From: Mesodorylaimus sp. YZB2_4
Lineage: Eukaryota > Nematoda > Enoplea > Dorylaimida > Dorylaimidae
Direction: 5' to 3'
DNA: 64,000 bases
NCBI GenBank assembly: GCA_030248295.1
Contig: JASANH010001319.1
Coordinates: 405,552-469,551, forward strand
Shown piece after piece: positions 9,683 to 21,173 of this stretch (position 1 is its first letter; each line of letters opens with the position of its first letter). Both the position numbers and the translations under genes were made by a program. The notes beneath the pieces are model-generated. The model saw nothing but the letters and a program-made list of their open reading frames with translations. It ran no database searches and had not been told where the DNA came from.

Positions 9683-12113
9683 TCACACATCTAATGTACA
9701 AGTACTGGGCAAGGAGCTATGAAATTCGTGTTGATAGAATTCATTGGCTGTCATTCGTCGAATATAATCCGGGTACAAGGCCTTCCATAATAAATCTCTC
9801 ATCGATTCACTCAAACCACGTCGCTCGGCTTCACCTTTAAATCTCCACGCGTACGTTGATGTGGTACGCCCAGTACCGACATCATAAAACAGTCTTTTCA
9901 ACAATGTTTCATCGAAGGGAAGTTGACCAGCCACACTTTTGAACAAAATCAATCCCATTGACCAAATGTCAGCTCTGTGATCATAGTGAGCATTCTCGAT
10001 CTTCAAGTACAAGCAGGCCCCCAATTCCGGTGCCATGTACACTAAAGAAAAGTTGCAGCAACAGATATCTATTTGATTATTAGATACTTACCAGGTGTCC
10101 CCAGAACTGTTTGAGCATAATTGGCGTTATTCAATTTTTTGCTACATCCGAAATCGGCCAATTTGAAAGTAGCTTTTTTTGAAACGATACTGACCAAGAC
10201 ATTTGATGGTTTGATATCTCGATGCAAAATTTGAGCATTCTTCATTGCCATATATCCGCTGGACAGATGTCGAGCTAAGATTTTAGCTTCTTGTTCTTCC
10301 CGAAATCGACCTCGACGATCATGACGCAGAAAATGTTCCAAATCTTGTGCGCATAACTCTGTGACCATGTACATGTAGGGGTACTCATCGAACCAGTCCA
10401 ACAATTTCAACAAGTTCGGATGAGCCACAGCTTTCATTGTCTCGATTTCGGCCAAGTCAATGTCGTCTTTATAAACTCGTTTTAATGCCACATCCGATTG
10501 GTCACTGACGCGTTTGGCCCGCCAGACCTTGCCGAACGATCCTTGTCCAAGAAGACCGGCCTGGTCGTCGACGTATTCGTAATTTCGAACACGAGTCGTC
10601 TTTCGGATGGGTGCAACAACGATTGGTGTGGGAGCGATGACGGTGGGAGCGAGGTTGTATAAATCGTAGGGAAGACGAGAAGTCTGTTTTGGGTCGATGA
10701 TCAAGCAGGAATTGTCCATGACGCTGCGAATGCAAACGTGAAGAAACAGAGCCTCTGGCGTAATGCGATCGTAGGATGGAATGCGTAGGAGCTGATCGAT
10801 CAGGGTCTAAACAAAATGAGCGAATGTAAATCGACAAGGTTTGCGGGATAGAAAATATTGGTTTAAGACAATCGGCCCTGGTTCGACTCCCACTCAGGAT
10901 GACTCTTTCTTCCGCAAACGATATTTACTGTATCTTTTACACAGACACCTTTTTTTATGTGTGATTGTTACATGGGCGATCTGGCGAGTGTAACGTTTAT
11001 CCACATTTTGCTTGCTCACCCTTTCCGTCGACTCATGCTGCAGTACAGGGGTTCACACTTTAGGCGGAGATTTCGATCGATATCTCCCGAACCAATAAAA
11101 TTTGTGCGAAATCCCAATGTAGGGTTCTTGGGTACCATGTCTCGGAAGTCGAGGTCGAAATTCGCCAAAATGCATAAAACGCTGCTACATCGCGCCGAAG
11201 AACCCTCCCAGAATTACTGCATTATAAAAGCAGGAAGAACTATCTTCCAGCACGTGCATTGCGCAGTTGCTACTTGATGTTACAGAGTGACCAGGAAAAG
11301 GCCCCCGTCTGACCAGTATGTTCTTACCTTCATCATTTCTGGCACTAATAACTCCCAATCGATTTTTGGTCGATATTTTCCAGCTGCAAATGCTTCCACA
11401 AAGTTGTGCGACAGAGCGACCGCTTTGGCTGTGCCAGCCGCGCATTCGTAGAGCAGGAGTCCGATCGACCACAAGTCACTCTTGGCATCATAAGTGGCGT
11501 GTCGTTGACCAGCCATAAACAACTTCCTAATTTCGGGTGCCATATAAGTCGGTCTGCCCACAATCGTTCGAAACGCTTCATCATCCGCGATTTTCTTCAT
11601 TTCTGCGCAGTTGAAACCAGAAATTTTTAAGGTTGCACGATTTCGCATTAAATAAACTAAAATATTTTTCGATGATAAATTTTTATGTACAATTCCTCTT
11701 TCGTATAAAATCGAATATCCACTAGTCAAATGCTTTGCAGCGATTTTTAGTTGATCCAATGGCAAACGTTGGTTTGGTAAATCTTGAAGAAATTGGCCCA
11801 ATTCAGTCGAGCACAGTTCAGTTATCAAGAATCGATGAGGTGGTTTTTCGAAAGTGGAAAATAATTTTACAACGTGATTAAGAGAGGGGGTTGTTAATTT
11901 ATCGATTTTTGATAGTTCATCAAAAATAATCCATTCGTGGCGACATTGTTTAATTGCGGCCTCCTTGACAGCCACATATTGGTCGTCACGTTTCCTCTTG
12001 GCCCTGTACACTCGCCAAATGGCACCTCTGGCCAATTCTTTGACAATCTCGAATTCATCCCCACCACCAGTCAAAATTTTCTTGGCCACAAGCTCTTTAT
12101 TATTTGCGGCCAT
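9683..12113 (-). CDS. Tandem pseudokinase-kinase protein, Ser/Thr class (IKK/ULK-like)
   Basis: Exons 12113-11328 (262 codons), 10806-10092 and 10041-9683 join in phase to 619 aa. The first intron (GTAAGAAC...TTTAG, 521 bp) links EMMK to TLIDQLLR, completing a kinase C-lobe, so the two kinase domains belong to one gene; the second intron is 50 bp. Domain 1 (about 22-290) keeps the VAVK lysine (K50) and APE. However, HRD has become HKN (143-145), the following catalytic Lys is Ser, and DFG has become GFN (166-168), so it should be catalytically dead. Domain 2 (about 340-615) has GQGSFG (349-354), VALK (K371), HRDIKPSN (457-464), DFG (480-482), YMAPE and DIWSMG, so it should be active. The architecture recalls JAK and GCN2, but the active domain reads as a Ser/Thr kinase, with some likeness to IKK-related kinases. 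The pseudokinase probably regulates the kinase. No transmembrane or other domain is visible. Confidence 0.8.
10863..10900 (+). repeat. B-box-like tRNA-derived remnant in kinase intron 1
   Basis: GGTTCGACTCC at 10880-10890 is an exact RNA polymerase III B box, within the intron and opposite in strand to the gene. Flanks do not fold into a full tRNA cloverleaf by eye, so it is more likely a SINE fragment than a tRNA gene. Confidence 0.35.
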
Positions 12114-13219
12114 TTCCTTATTTGGTTACCAGTGATCCAGAAAAGGACACTTCTAATGAGCACTTTTGGCTTGGTCTTGTTTCAAAGACTAGACAATATG
12201 GAATGTGGCACTCTCCAGTATTGTTGATCAAAGACAGACCCAAATGCCTACCAGTTTTCATATAGACGCCTCGGCGTTATTTGAGTTTTACAAGTTTGTT
12301 TTCTGACAAAATTTTTCAAAAATCTATTCGGCACCCCAGCCGTAAGAAATTTCCATCTCACTAGTCAGACGTCCCCCAAAATGGTTCGACTCAAGGCAGT
12401 GGCTTATGTTAGCCCGAGGGGGAACACAGCAGTTTTACTACTTTTAAATCGAGACAATGGTTGGTGAGTCGGTATGGATGGCGAGTGTACGCGTTAGGGG
12501 TAACTATGAAGACGATGACGATTATACAGCGATGAGGGTGTCCTGCATAGATATACAGTATTGCACAGACTAACCCAGACAGACGCGTTGTGGGATGAAG
12601 AAACGGCGTGAAATCTAGTTTTTACGGGTGGGCCTTCATTCGTTTTGTGCTCTAAGCACCTCGCCAAGAATGACTGGGTTAACAGTACTTGACTCGTACT
12701 TGACTTGACTTAAACAGTACGAATCGTCTTATGCAACTTGTACCAACACACAACCTGGTCGAGACAATGTGCTGGCGTGATCTGGCAAAGTCAACTGAAT
12801 TGGATGATTCAGCAAACTGAACGAGTGGGTCAGTTAGTCAGCCTGATCCAACTCCTTTTACGGGTTACGGCTATTTTACAAGTTTGCATAGGCGTACATT
12901 GAAAGTGGGTCGACCCTTATCTTCCATGTTGACAGAGGGACAGCTACACAAACGGCCACGGATTCAAATAGGCAAACAAAATGCACGCCAATCGCTTAGT
13001 TGGCATGCCAAATATTTTTTGAATAACAATGTGCGACCTAAGTTTTTGATGGATTTAAAGTTTCAGTAATCGATTTTGAGAACTTGAGCACTACTTGAAA
13101 AAAGAGCGCCAAATTCAAAATTTTGACACTTGTGAACCAGTTTGGGGAGTTTACTTCACATAATTCTAAACCCAAAAACTTGACTTCAACAGTTTCAATT
13201 TCAGAAACTCAAGCTTCTT
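12114..13219. other. Intergenic, no supported gene
   Basis: This is about 1.1 kb between the kinase gene start and the galectin-like gene end. I see no coding exon with splice signals, no RNA gene and no repeat shared with other parts of the window. Confidence 0.4.
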
Positions 13220-13689
13220 TCAATGACAATGCGGAGACGAGCTGTTGTAATGTTTGCTCGCAGTTACCAGTTGCACGACTTCGATGTCACCCTTTGTTGC
13301 AACGTGCGTGATCTTCTTAATCGGCATGCGATACAGGAATTCTTTGACATGCTGGCCAAAAATAAAAATCTGGAAACGAACTTGGCTTGACTCGGAAATT
13401 TAAGAATAACGGTCCACAGCAACTTACTGAGAAGCGATCATTTTTCAAAACCACATCGATAAGCAATTGCACAGGAGATTTCAGTTGTAGTAATTCTAAT
13501 GGAATCGGCACGGTGAGGGATTTTCTCCATGAATTTGATATGGTGACACCAGTATTTTGGGTGGTATGGAAAGAATTAAAGTCAATGTCCTGTTTTGGAC
13601 CTCGGAAGGCTATCCGCAAGGCCACTTCATAGCCTATCCACAATGAGTTAGTCACCAAGTGGATAACAAAGGTAGTCTGGCTAGGGGGT
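13220..13689 (-). CDS. Galectin-like carbohydrate-recognition domain (5' end not found)
   Basis: Exon 13689-13428 (acceptor TATTTTAG, donor GTAAGTTG) and exon 13369-13220 (acceptor TTTCCAG, stop TGA at 13220-13222) join in phase, giving about 136 aa. The order of motifs matches one galectin fold: TFVIHLVT, ALRIAFR, DIDFN, SNSWRKS, PLELLQLKSPVQLLIDVV, then FIFGQHVKEFLYRMP and HVATKGDIEVV, close to the usual VNG-hHR-P-GDV pattern. Galectins bind beta-galactosides, and nematode forms are often secreted without a signal peptide. The canonical sugar-contacting H-N-R and E-R residues are not in place, although the Trp is, so binding may be altered. The first exon is not evident: upstream sequence runs into a SINE-like copy at about 13855, so the gene could be truncated or could start farther away. 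Confidence 0.6.
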
Positions 13690-13854
13690 CTAAAATACCA
13701 TGCGTCGTTATCAAAAGGGTTTGTGGTTTCAACAAGTGATAAATACGTGGGCTGACGGTTGGAGTGCTATCACGTATGTGCGAGCACTTCCTAGAAATCA
13801 TTGCGATGGGCATCTATAGTACGTCAATGGCCATCACAACGGCACAACAGAAGA

Positions 13855-14210
13855 CAGGCGGCCGCGGTGGGCAGTGGTTCGGCATGTCTCTCCGTATTGC
13901 TTGGGAGCGAGTGGCTGGACTCGTCCCGGTTCGATTCCCGGTGATGGAGGTCAGTTTGCGAGCCATAAACCCTCGCTGACCTTGCACGCCAGGCCGTGGG
14001 AGACTCACCCGGTACCGCCGAGGTGCTCTGAGTGGACAGACGGAAGCCAAACGAGGAGACAGTCTCGGCTGTCGAACATCGACAAGGTTCAAGGCCCACC
14101 TGCCACTGTCCGAGAAAGGGGTCCGGTCCAGGATGCCCTCGTTTGGAGGTGCTCCTAGTGGAGACACACAGGGGGACGCTGCCGTGAGAGCTGGTCACCT
14201 CACGGCCCGC
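13855..14210 (+). repeat. SINE-like repeat, family A (best copy)
   Basis: The head looks tRNA-derived: GTGGGCAGTGGTTCGG-like A-box region and an exact B box GGTTCGATTCC at 13928-13938. The body (CACCCGGTACC, GAGGTGCTC, AGTCTCGGCTGTCGA, TCCAGGATGCCCTCG) is shared with an inverted copy at about 30080-30480 and a shorter inverted copy at about 46500-46660; 6880-7060 is a distant relative. Three related copies in 64 kb plus a pol III promoter support a SINE. Confidence 0.6.
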
Positions 14211-14734
14211 TTATCATATCATTACTGCTGGCCGCCTATTGGCAAAAAGGGTTGGAAGTCCCGTGGGGTAACTATTGGCGGCGCGGGGCCCTACCCAAAA
14301 AAATAAAAAACCACAGAAGAGCCAGATCATTACTACTGGCCATGGGCCTTGTTTGGGGCGTGCCATACTGTTGGATACCTACTGTCAGCAGAAAATGAGA
14401 CATAGGCCTGCTCGACCTGTCGTCTGGTGCCGTGCCCGTTGGTGCCTTTTGGTGGTCCTCTCGTAATGCATATCGTTCCGGGTCAGCCCCAATCGCGTGG
14501 CAGGGCGGGCAGATCACACAAGGAAGGATACTTCTTGTAAGAGAATAATATCTGTCCCCTTCGAACTAAGCCCATCTCGGGTTAAGGGTGTTCGAACAGT
14601 CTTTCCTGGGTGAGATATACAAAAATTCACTATTTTGGGGCCACAAGTCCAACTGTCATTGTTTCGACTAAATGCTTTCCTCATGGATCTCTGCACCCCG
14701 AAGCCCGGCGCCTTATTCTCCGCATCCGAATTCC

Positions 14735-14939
14735 TTACTTTGTCAGTTGAAGGACAGCACTAATATTTTTACCAGCAATTATGTCTTTTGGAGAATTCAG
14801 TTCAAAATACGAATACGAAGTCTAGAAGAAAAGATGGTGGAGACGTTGGAGTTAGCTCACGTCAGAAGACGACCTTTACCTGATTGTGAGCCGACGCAGC
14901 TGCAAAAAAGACCAATGATAGCAAGAGTGGAACGAACAT
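14735..14939 (-). CDS. Small secreted peptide (48 aa)
   Basis: Exon 14939-14880 encodes MFVPLLLSLVFFAAASAHNQ, an excellent signal peptide with an AxA-type cleavage site, and ends at a GTAAAG donor. A 58-bp intron with acceptor TCTTCTAG leads in phase 0 to exon 14821-14735, which reads TSYSYFELNSPKDIIAGKNI and ends at TAA. The mature peptide would be only about 30 residues with no cysteines, so a neuropeptide-like or cuticle/secreted factor is possible but not shown. A further GTAAAA donor within the second exon could extend the gene by another exon. Confidence 0.45.
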
Positions 14940-15540
14940 CGTGATGCTTCGTAGTCGATCAAAGTCGATTCTAATGAGTGGATGTCGTAGAAACGGTGGC
15001 TGTTCATGAGTAGTACGGGTAAATGGGAGGGGCTTTTATGGGAAGAGAAAGGCGAATAAACACGCCATGCGAAAACTACTGGTTTACGGTCTTTACTGCT
15101 TTTTTACCCCGGATTAGATAGGACAGAGAGTCAAACAGCTCCGCTTTTTCTGGGCTTTCCCGTTGGTTTTCTGAATTCCCAGTCATATGAAAAAAAACCA
15201 CTCGACTATGCGCAAGACTGTTAGCTGGCTGGATTATCCTATCCTGCCAGCGGACGTATGCAGAGGGATAAAAAGAAACTATTCAGACGGTGTGTATGGC
15301 TTCTTTTACTCGGACAAGGACAGTCAGTATCACCAATTTATAGCCCGTTCTGGCACTAAAAACCTTCAGCTTACAATGCGTTTCCAAAATGCGGCAGAAG
15401 TCGAAGAGCATCGTAACAGCAAAAGTGTTAGAAATGGAGACTGACGCATTGACGTTGTTCTGACGCATTGACGTGAGTCATATAGGCATCAGTTAATGAC
15501 GCTTTTGCGGCGGAACCTATTCCTCGGTCTATTCGCCCTT
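14940..15540. other. Intergenic, no supported gene
   Basis: A CCATAAAAGCC stretch on the minus strand near 15035 could be a TATA element for the small secreted-peptide gene, though it is about 95 bases from the ATG. An 85-codon plus-strand frame at 15187-15444 lacks splice or family support. Confidence 0.3.
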
Positions 15541-17011
15541 ATCCTCATACCTAATTGGCTTACTGGACTTGGGTAGGCGCACCGGGCGCCTACGCGGCGC
15601 ACCAGATGCACCGAAGCGCTGATTGCATATTTAAATGTCTGCTACTTGTTATGACCATTGCCGCTTCGAGACGCCTGGAATTCTGTGGCTTGGGCAGTTG
15701 GCTCTGTAAGGAGGAGCCAGGGCGGTATAAAAGCAGGCCGCCGGGAGAGATCGGGGCTCTCCCTTGGTTGCTCTCACTCGATTCGTCTCCATCTGTGTTC
15801 TGGATTTGTGGGGAGCCACCCTTCGTATTAGCCCACCCCAGTGGCAGAACTGTGGCGCGAGCCGGGCGCTGGCCAGGGACTTTGATTATTATACTCTCAA
15901 GTGCAGTCGTCGTTTCCTTTGGTTCATACTGGAAGAGTCCAGGAGTTGACTCCAGGGCAGGTACATGGTTTGTTTATGGATAAGACTATAGGACTGTTGG
16001 GAACATCGTCGTGCTTCGTTAATGATCCTCTGGTGTTGGCAGAAGCCTTCACTGCGCCATCGACAGTGGAACTGTTCGCCATCTTAGGACCTGGTGCATC
16101 CGGCCAGCAGCAGCCTGTATCATTGCGCAGAGCAGTTGCAGGCACCCTTGGGAGGCGCGGCATACACGCCTGAGGGGTTGTTGAGGAGTCGGATGGAACG
16201 AAGCAGGAAATAGCCACTGAGTCCAGCAAGCAGGACAAGGACGTGCAGGACAGGCATGGATACCCTAGGTTTTTCGAATCGGGAATCAGGTGTAAGGCGA
16301 GAGAAGTTGGACCACCTCTTACAGAGACCGGCTCATTTGTCGGATTCGGATTGGGAACAGGTCCGCGAGTGCGTTTTGTCTAACAATGATGTATTCGCGT
16401 TGGCATGGAGGAAGTGACGGGGACGACCTGGGCCAAACTCGAGGTCGATACTGGCGATGCCAAGCCGACCAGGTGCAAGCCGCGTAGGTTGATGGAGGCC
16501 CAGAAGCCAGTCGTCAAAGCAGAAATTGATTCACTCTTGTCTTTGAGATGGATAGTGCCCTCTCAGTCACCCTGCGCCTCTCCAATCCATCTTGTCAAGA
16601 AAAAGGACGGTACTATTCGGATGACTATCGATTTTCGTGCTGTAAACGAAGTGACGAAAAAAGACTACCGGTTGTTGAACACTGAGGAAATCTTGGACAC
16701 GATGCGGGGTGCCAAGGTCACGGTCCTGGATATGATGTTTGGCTATCATCAGGTGCCTGGACCCTAACTCAAGGGCTAAGACCGCTTTTGTCACGCAGTG
16801 CAGTATGGGTTTTTGAATGCTTTTTGGATTGACCAATGCACCAGCAGAGTTCCAGCGGCTGGTCGATCTGGTCATAGCAGGCATAAAATGGAACTTTGCT
16901 TTGTGCTACATAGACGATGTGGTCATCTTTTCAGATAGTATTCCGTCCCACATCGAGCACCTGACTGAGGTTTTTCAAGTAAACTTTTCAACTCAAATTA
17001 CGAGCACATAA
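15541..17011 (+). mobile_element. Decayed Ty3/gypsy retrotransposon fragment
   Basis: From about 15901 a frame resembles the pre-RT segment of gypsy polyproteins (LVLAEAF..., VSLRRAVAGTLG). From 16405 to 16767 there is a clear reverse-transcriptase fingers/palm region (PSQSPCASPIHLVKKKDGT, TIDFRAVNEVT, GAKVTVLDMMFGYHQVP). It then stops and shifts frame (about 16768-16816) before LFGLTNAPAEFQR and the catalytic YIDDVVIFSD, ending near 16990 without RNase H or integrase. It is related to, but clearly diverged from, the large minus-strand element at 51-64 kb. Stops and truncation mark it as dead. Confidence 0.8.
15720..15740 (+). promoter_or_regulatory. TATA-type promoter, probably in the remnant 5' LTR
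   Basis: TATAAAAG at 15726-15733 sits in a GC-rich context about 180 bases before the pre-RT frame of the gypsy fragment, as expected of an LTR U3/R boundary. No second LTR was found to confirm it. Confidence 0.35.
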
Positions 17012-17399
17012 CATACTGCTCAATCGTAGAATTCCAAAAGTTTTTTCCTCATTTCTCATCGATCCCTTGCTCATTAACTCTATGGCATGTACTTGTATGC
17101 GATTACGTGGTGCATATCTTCGCGCCTCGTCTCTCCTTGCTCAAACTTGAAAAGACCGTCCATCTCCGGCAAAAACGTGGACGTCATCTCCTTGCGTAAA
17201 ATGTCTTCTACGAGTACACGGGCAAAAGTACATGTGTACAGTTCGTCCTGACAAACATTAGCAGTGAAAGCTACCTCCGAAAGCTCTTATACAGCTGAGA
17301 CATTGGGAGCGCCAGCGAGTGGCTCACGATCAGTGTTGTGAGGCTAGGCTGCCAATCAAGGATCCCCAATTCGAATCCCAGGCACTTGATTTCTTCTTG

Positions 17400-17735
17400 G
17401 TGAGCTGAAAAACTGATCGTTAGTAGTGCACATCACTGCCTGGCGGGTCATGGTGAGAGGGAGAGAATTATTGATCTCCCCTGGCTGGCAGACGTCAAGC
17501 ACTCGGGTTGATGTCGCGTCAACTGAAGCTGCCTTATGAGGCGAGTGATCGATTAGCGGTCTGGTAAATGATTTCGTGTGTAATATGCCCCTTCACCCTC
17601 GAGTGCGCATAAGCATTTGGTGATGTGGCAGCATGAGCATGAACCTGAGCCGCTGGTATACTCTCAAGACTTGCTTGCTTCAGGTGGGGTTTTAGTCCCA
17701 CCGATTTCGGTCGGTTGCCCCCATACCTGCCGCGC
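17400..17735 (+). repeat. Dispersed repeat family B, split by a family C insertion
   Basis: Blocks at about 17485-17515 (GACGTCAAGCACTCGGGTTG) and 17650-17735 (GTTTTAGTCCCACCGATTTC) match, in the same order, 29561-29588 and 29597-29690, where they are contiguous. Here they are separated by an inverted family C segment (about 17545-17640), so C appears to have inserted into B. An element with CAATTCGAATCCC near 17370 may be its B-box-bearing head. Confidence 0.5.
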
Positions 17736-17906
17736 GTGATTGCGCACACTAGTGGCCACTGGTCAACTGTCCGAAATCTAGCCAAGCAAGTGAATAAATA
17801 TGGATCTCTACAATGGGGAGCTTGGACAGATTTGTCTGCCATGACCTCGTCAGAATGCCCCGATAGGAGATTGGACGAGTGCAAAAGTGGCTTTTGCTTT
17901 AGGCAA

Positions 17907-18122
17907 TCAACCTCGCCCTCGCACCTTCTCAAACAAGAGCATTAAAAACATTCTTTCCTGATCGGTAGTAGTGTATTCGTACAAGCATACGCCACCACAT
18001 TTTAATCGACAAAGATATAGAAGTTCAACGGTTTTAGTTTCAGTTAGAACACGACTAGGACGACGAAGTAGCCGCAATAGTTTGGGTGCCAAGTTTTGTC
18101 AGAACTCTTACTTATCAGCCAT
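17907..18122 (-). CDS. Possible small two-exon gene, unknown
   Basis: An 11-nt exon beginning ATGGCTGATAA (18122-18112) is followed by a GTAAGA donor. A 57-bp intron ends TCCTAG, and exon 18054-17907 continues in phase to TGA with RVLTETKTVELLYLCRLKCG and CLYEYTTTDQERMFL. The product would be 52 aa. Only splice-signal and frame agreement supports it; I recognise no family. Confidence 0.2.
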
Positions 18123-21100
18123 TCGAAGCAGGATCCGAGTCATCTTACATTTTATTCCAACAAAATGAGTATGCAAAGCTTATAACGCGAGCTTAGCGAA
18201 CAAAACCACTTTATCCCGCATTGTTCGAAAAGCTTGCGCTCTAAACAGAGCAACACGTTTGGGCCGCTGGACGAGCGCAACTGGTCTTGCCGCTTCATCG
18301 CGCCGTATATAAATTACCCGCGGGGCCGTCCGCGCTAATTAAAACAGGAAGCGTGGTCCCCAATTATCTACGTGAGTCATGTGGCTACTTTTGGAAGATT
18401 ATCCGGGAAGCTAATAAGTCTGGCGTTAACACCTCCCAGGTAGGACCATACGGCACGTGCTCTTCGGAAAAGGTTTACTATAATTTGATGTTGAGCTCAC
18501 AGTTAGCCGAGCCAGCCATGTCCTGCCAACACGAATATCCGTGCCCGATGCAAATGATCTGCTAAATTACAGGAAGCCGACGCCTAATAGGTCTGACCAG
18601 AACGTGACCATTACCGTCACGTGCATGTACACGTAGAAGGAGGAACTTCGGATTCGATTCGACATTTCTAGATAAAGTCACATCGAAAGGATGCGCCGGT
18701 GCACATCTTATTGCTGTCTAGGCACTAGTTCGACTCGCACGTCCTGTTGTCGCTGGGAAAATGTCCAAAGTGCTTCGCATGCTAGTGTGTGACAAGTTGG
18801 ATCATCAGAAAGCATAGAAGCGGCGTCCTACCTCACATGCCCGTTTAAAAAACAGGACCAAAGAAACGTTCTCGACAACCACCGCTTGCCAGTCATGAGT
18901 TCTAGAAACTGATGGGTACATAGGCCAGCCCCTCGTGAGAGGATGCCATGTGAAACGTGAAACGCTGGAGCCGCTGCAACCGCCCCTCACTAAATGGATT
19001 GCGCGATCAAATCGAGTCGATCGTACTCAATCCGAAATCGCTGTAGCTGTATATTGTAAATATGATAGTCGGGGAGCAGAAGGACAAGGCAGAGTGCGTA
19101 TCTATGGACACCATTCGAAATCAAACGGATGCCAGGTTTTCCATTCAGTAAGATTGTTATCACGCGGGTTGTGTGTTGTTAAGGAACGGCTCGATTATGA
19201 ACGACCTTGCCTTGTAATCAAAATCGGCTCTTCCCTTTATAGTCGCAGCTTTAAAGAGAATAGTCATAAGCCTCCGCCATTTGTTCGCTGGTGACTCCTT
19301 TCGATGCCACCTAGGCCAGCTCGAAATTTGTTGCGCTCTGGGGTATTAAATATCATGATTTCACCCGTAACCATGCCAGTGAGCGCGGGTGTTGGGCACG
19401 GGCAGGGACCGGATTTGTACTGCACACATTCACTTAAGTTATATCTAGTAAATTAGTGCACTGTTATAGTGTTGTCCAATCCAATCCGAAAACCTGCAAA
19501 AAGAATTCAAGCCAATCTAATTTGATTCGCGCTGAAAGGTCCGTGTCAGAGGGGGTGGTTTCGCACTTGCACGCACTGGAACACAGGAGAATGAGGAAGC
19601 AAGAAATATGCACGACGACATCGTCTACTACCTTTAATAAACTTTCTTTGGAGCGCATGCATCGAAACGGAAAAGTCCACCATTGGCACCCAGGATACTT
19701 ACGCGCCAAGCCGACGTCTGACATTCTAACCAAGATTTTGTCCCTCGCTGGCGCCGCCAAAGCGGGGCCATCAAAAAATTGCTACATTACTCATTTACGT
19801 TCCCCCGCACGGAAATCTTTAGTAAAAGGCGAAAGATCTATTCGTTCTGCGGAGGAACCTGAGCATAATAATATAGTCTGAGCACGCTCAATATACGCAA
19901 TGCCGAAACATCATGCCGCCAGGTTTAGCGCGTCATCGCGCCCGAGTCGATAAGACGGGCGGGGGACGCACCCGCCGGCGCCTGACTGGAGGACGCGCGC
20001 GCTTTTATTTTTCTGATACGCGTCCTCCAGGAACGAGAAAGAATTATGGTCACGTTTTGTCGCCACCATCTTTTATGGACCAATCATAGAAAAATTTTCT
20101 CGAATCCAAGTTTAGTTAGCTCAGAGCGATGGATAGGTGTGACCACCAGTCGGCAACGAGTTTGATCCCGATGGCACCATTTAGGCTTTGGGTGCTTCTG
20201 AGGCAGCGGGTGGGCCTGATTCATAAGATCAGCGGGATCATAGACGAGTGCTTGCAGGCGGGGAAAGTCATTCTGCCTCACCTATCTCCGCCATGTATGG
20301 AGACCGCCCACCCGCCCGTTAAGTATCTACAGGAAGCTTTGTCTTTTGTTCGAGGCGAAAAATGTGAATAGTTAGGCATTGAAAAAAGCTTGTGTCCCAC
20401 CCCAGCAACTTAAAAAAATTTCAGGTCACCGACTTCTGCTCACGATCAGGGTGGGTGTTGAGTTATTCAACGTAATTTTTTGTGCTCTACCCACGTAAAC
20501 CCATGACCTTGTCTTCTAAGAAGAGCGATTCTAACGTTAGCCGAGTATGGAGCGAGTCAGAAACATTCTAACTCATGTACAGCAATATCGAGCCCTCTAT
20601 AGCTGATGCTTGCTCTACTCAGCGCCTATTTTTATCTGTTTCTAAACTAAGCGGCGAGGCAAGATTAATCGATGCACAAGACCCCTTCAACATCAATATC
20701 AACATGACCTTGAATAACCTCTAATGGTTCTGTGAAAGCTCGCGTCAGGCGCGTGATTCGTGGGTGGCCATTCATGTGAAGTACAAACACATTGACGCTC
20801 TAAGTTTTACCCTGCTCCATTTTGGGATGTTGGGTTCATTCTAATGGGCATCCTTGATTTCGATCACAATGGTCAAGTACGTCAGCCGGGTTCGACGGTT
20901 CAAGATCCTTCCACTCGCTGCTGGATAGACTTTTTATAAATAAGTTCATATCACAAGAGGGCTAGTACAATTCACAGCAGGGTGTTAATGGCAAGGCGGT
21001 GTGTATTTAATGAACGATACCTCGTGAAAGCTGTTACAAGAGAGTTGATGGACTTGTTTGAACCGGTAGTTTCCAACGAGACTGAAAAGCAAATTCTGAA

Positions 21101-21173
21101 TATATAGAGAAGACATCGGCAATTCGCCATTTTATTCCTCCCCTGTCCTGCTCAAAAGAACTTACTGTTCAAT
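18123..21173. other. Intergenic, no supported gene; one GC-rich hairpin
   Basis: Open frames here are short and have no splice or family support. A hairpin with 12-bp perfect arms CTGGAGGACGCG/CGCGTCCTCCAG lies at 19986-20030 with a 21-base AT-rich loop, in a local GC-rich patch (19950-20000). A promoter-like TATATAAA is at about 18307. Confidence 0.4.

Noticed and set aside
10502..10837. Separate start of a kinase gene at the ATG at 10719
   Set aside because: The frame is open upstream to a TTTAG acceptor at 10807 and that segment completes the C-lobe of the pseudokinase, so one gene is more likely than two.
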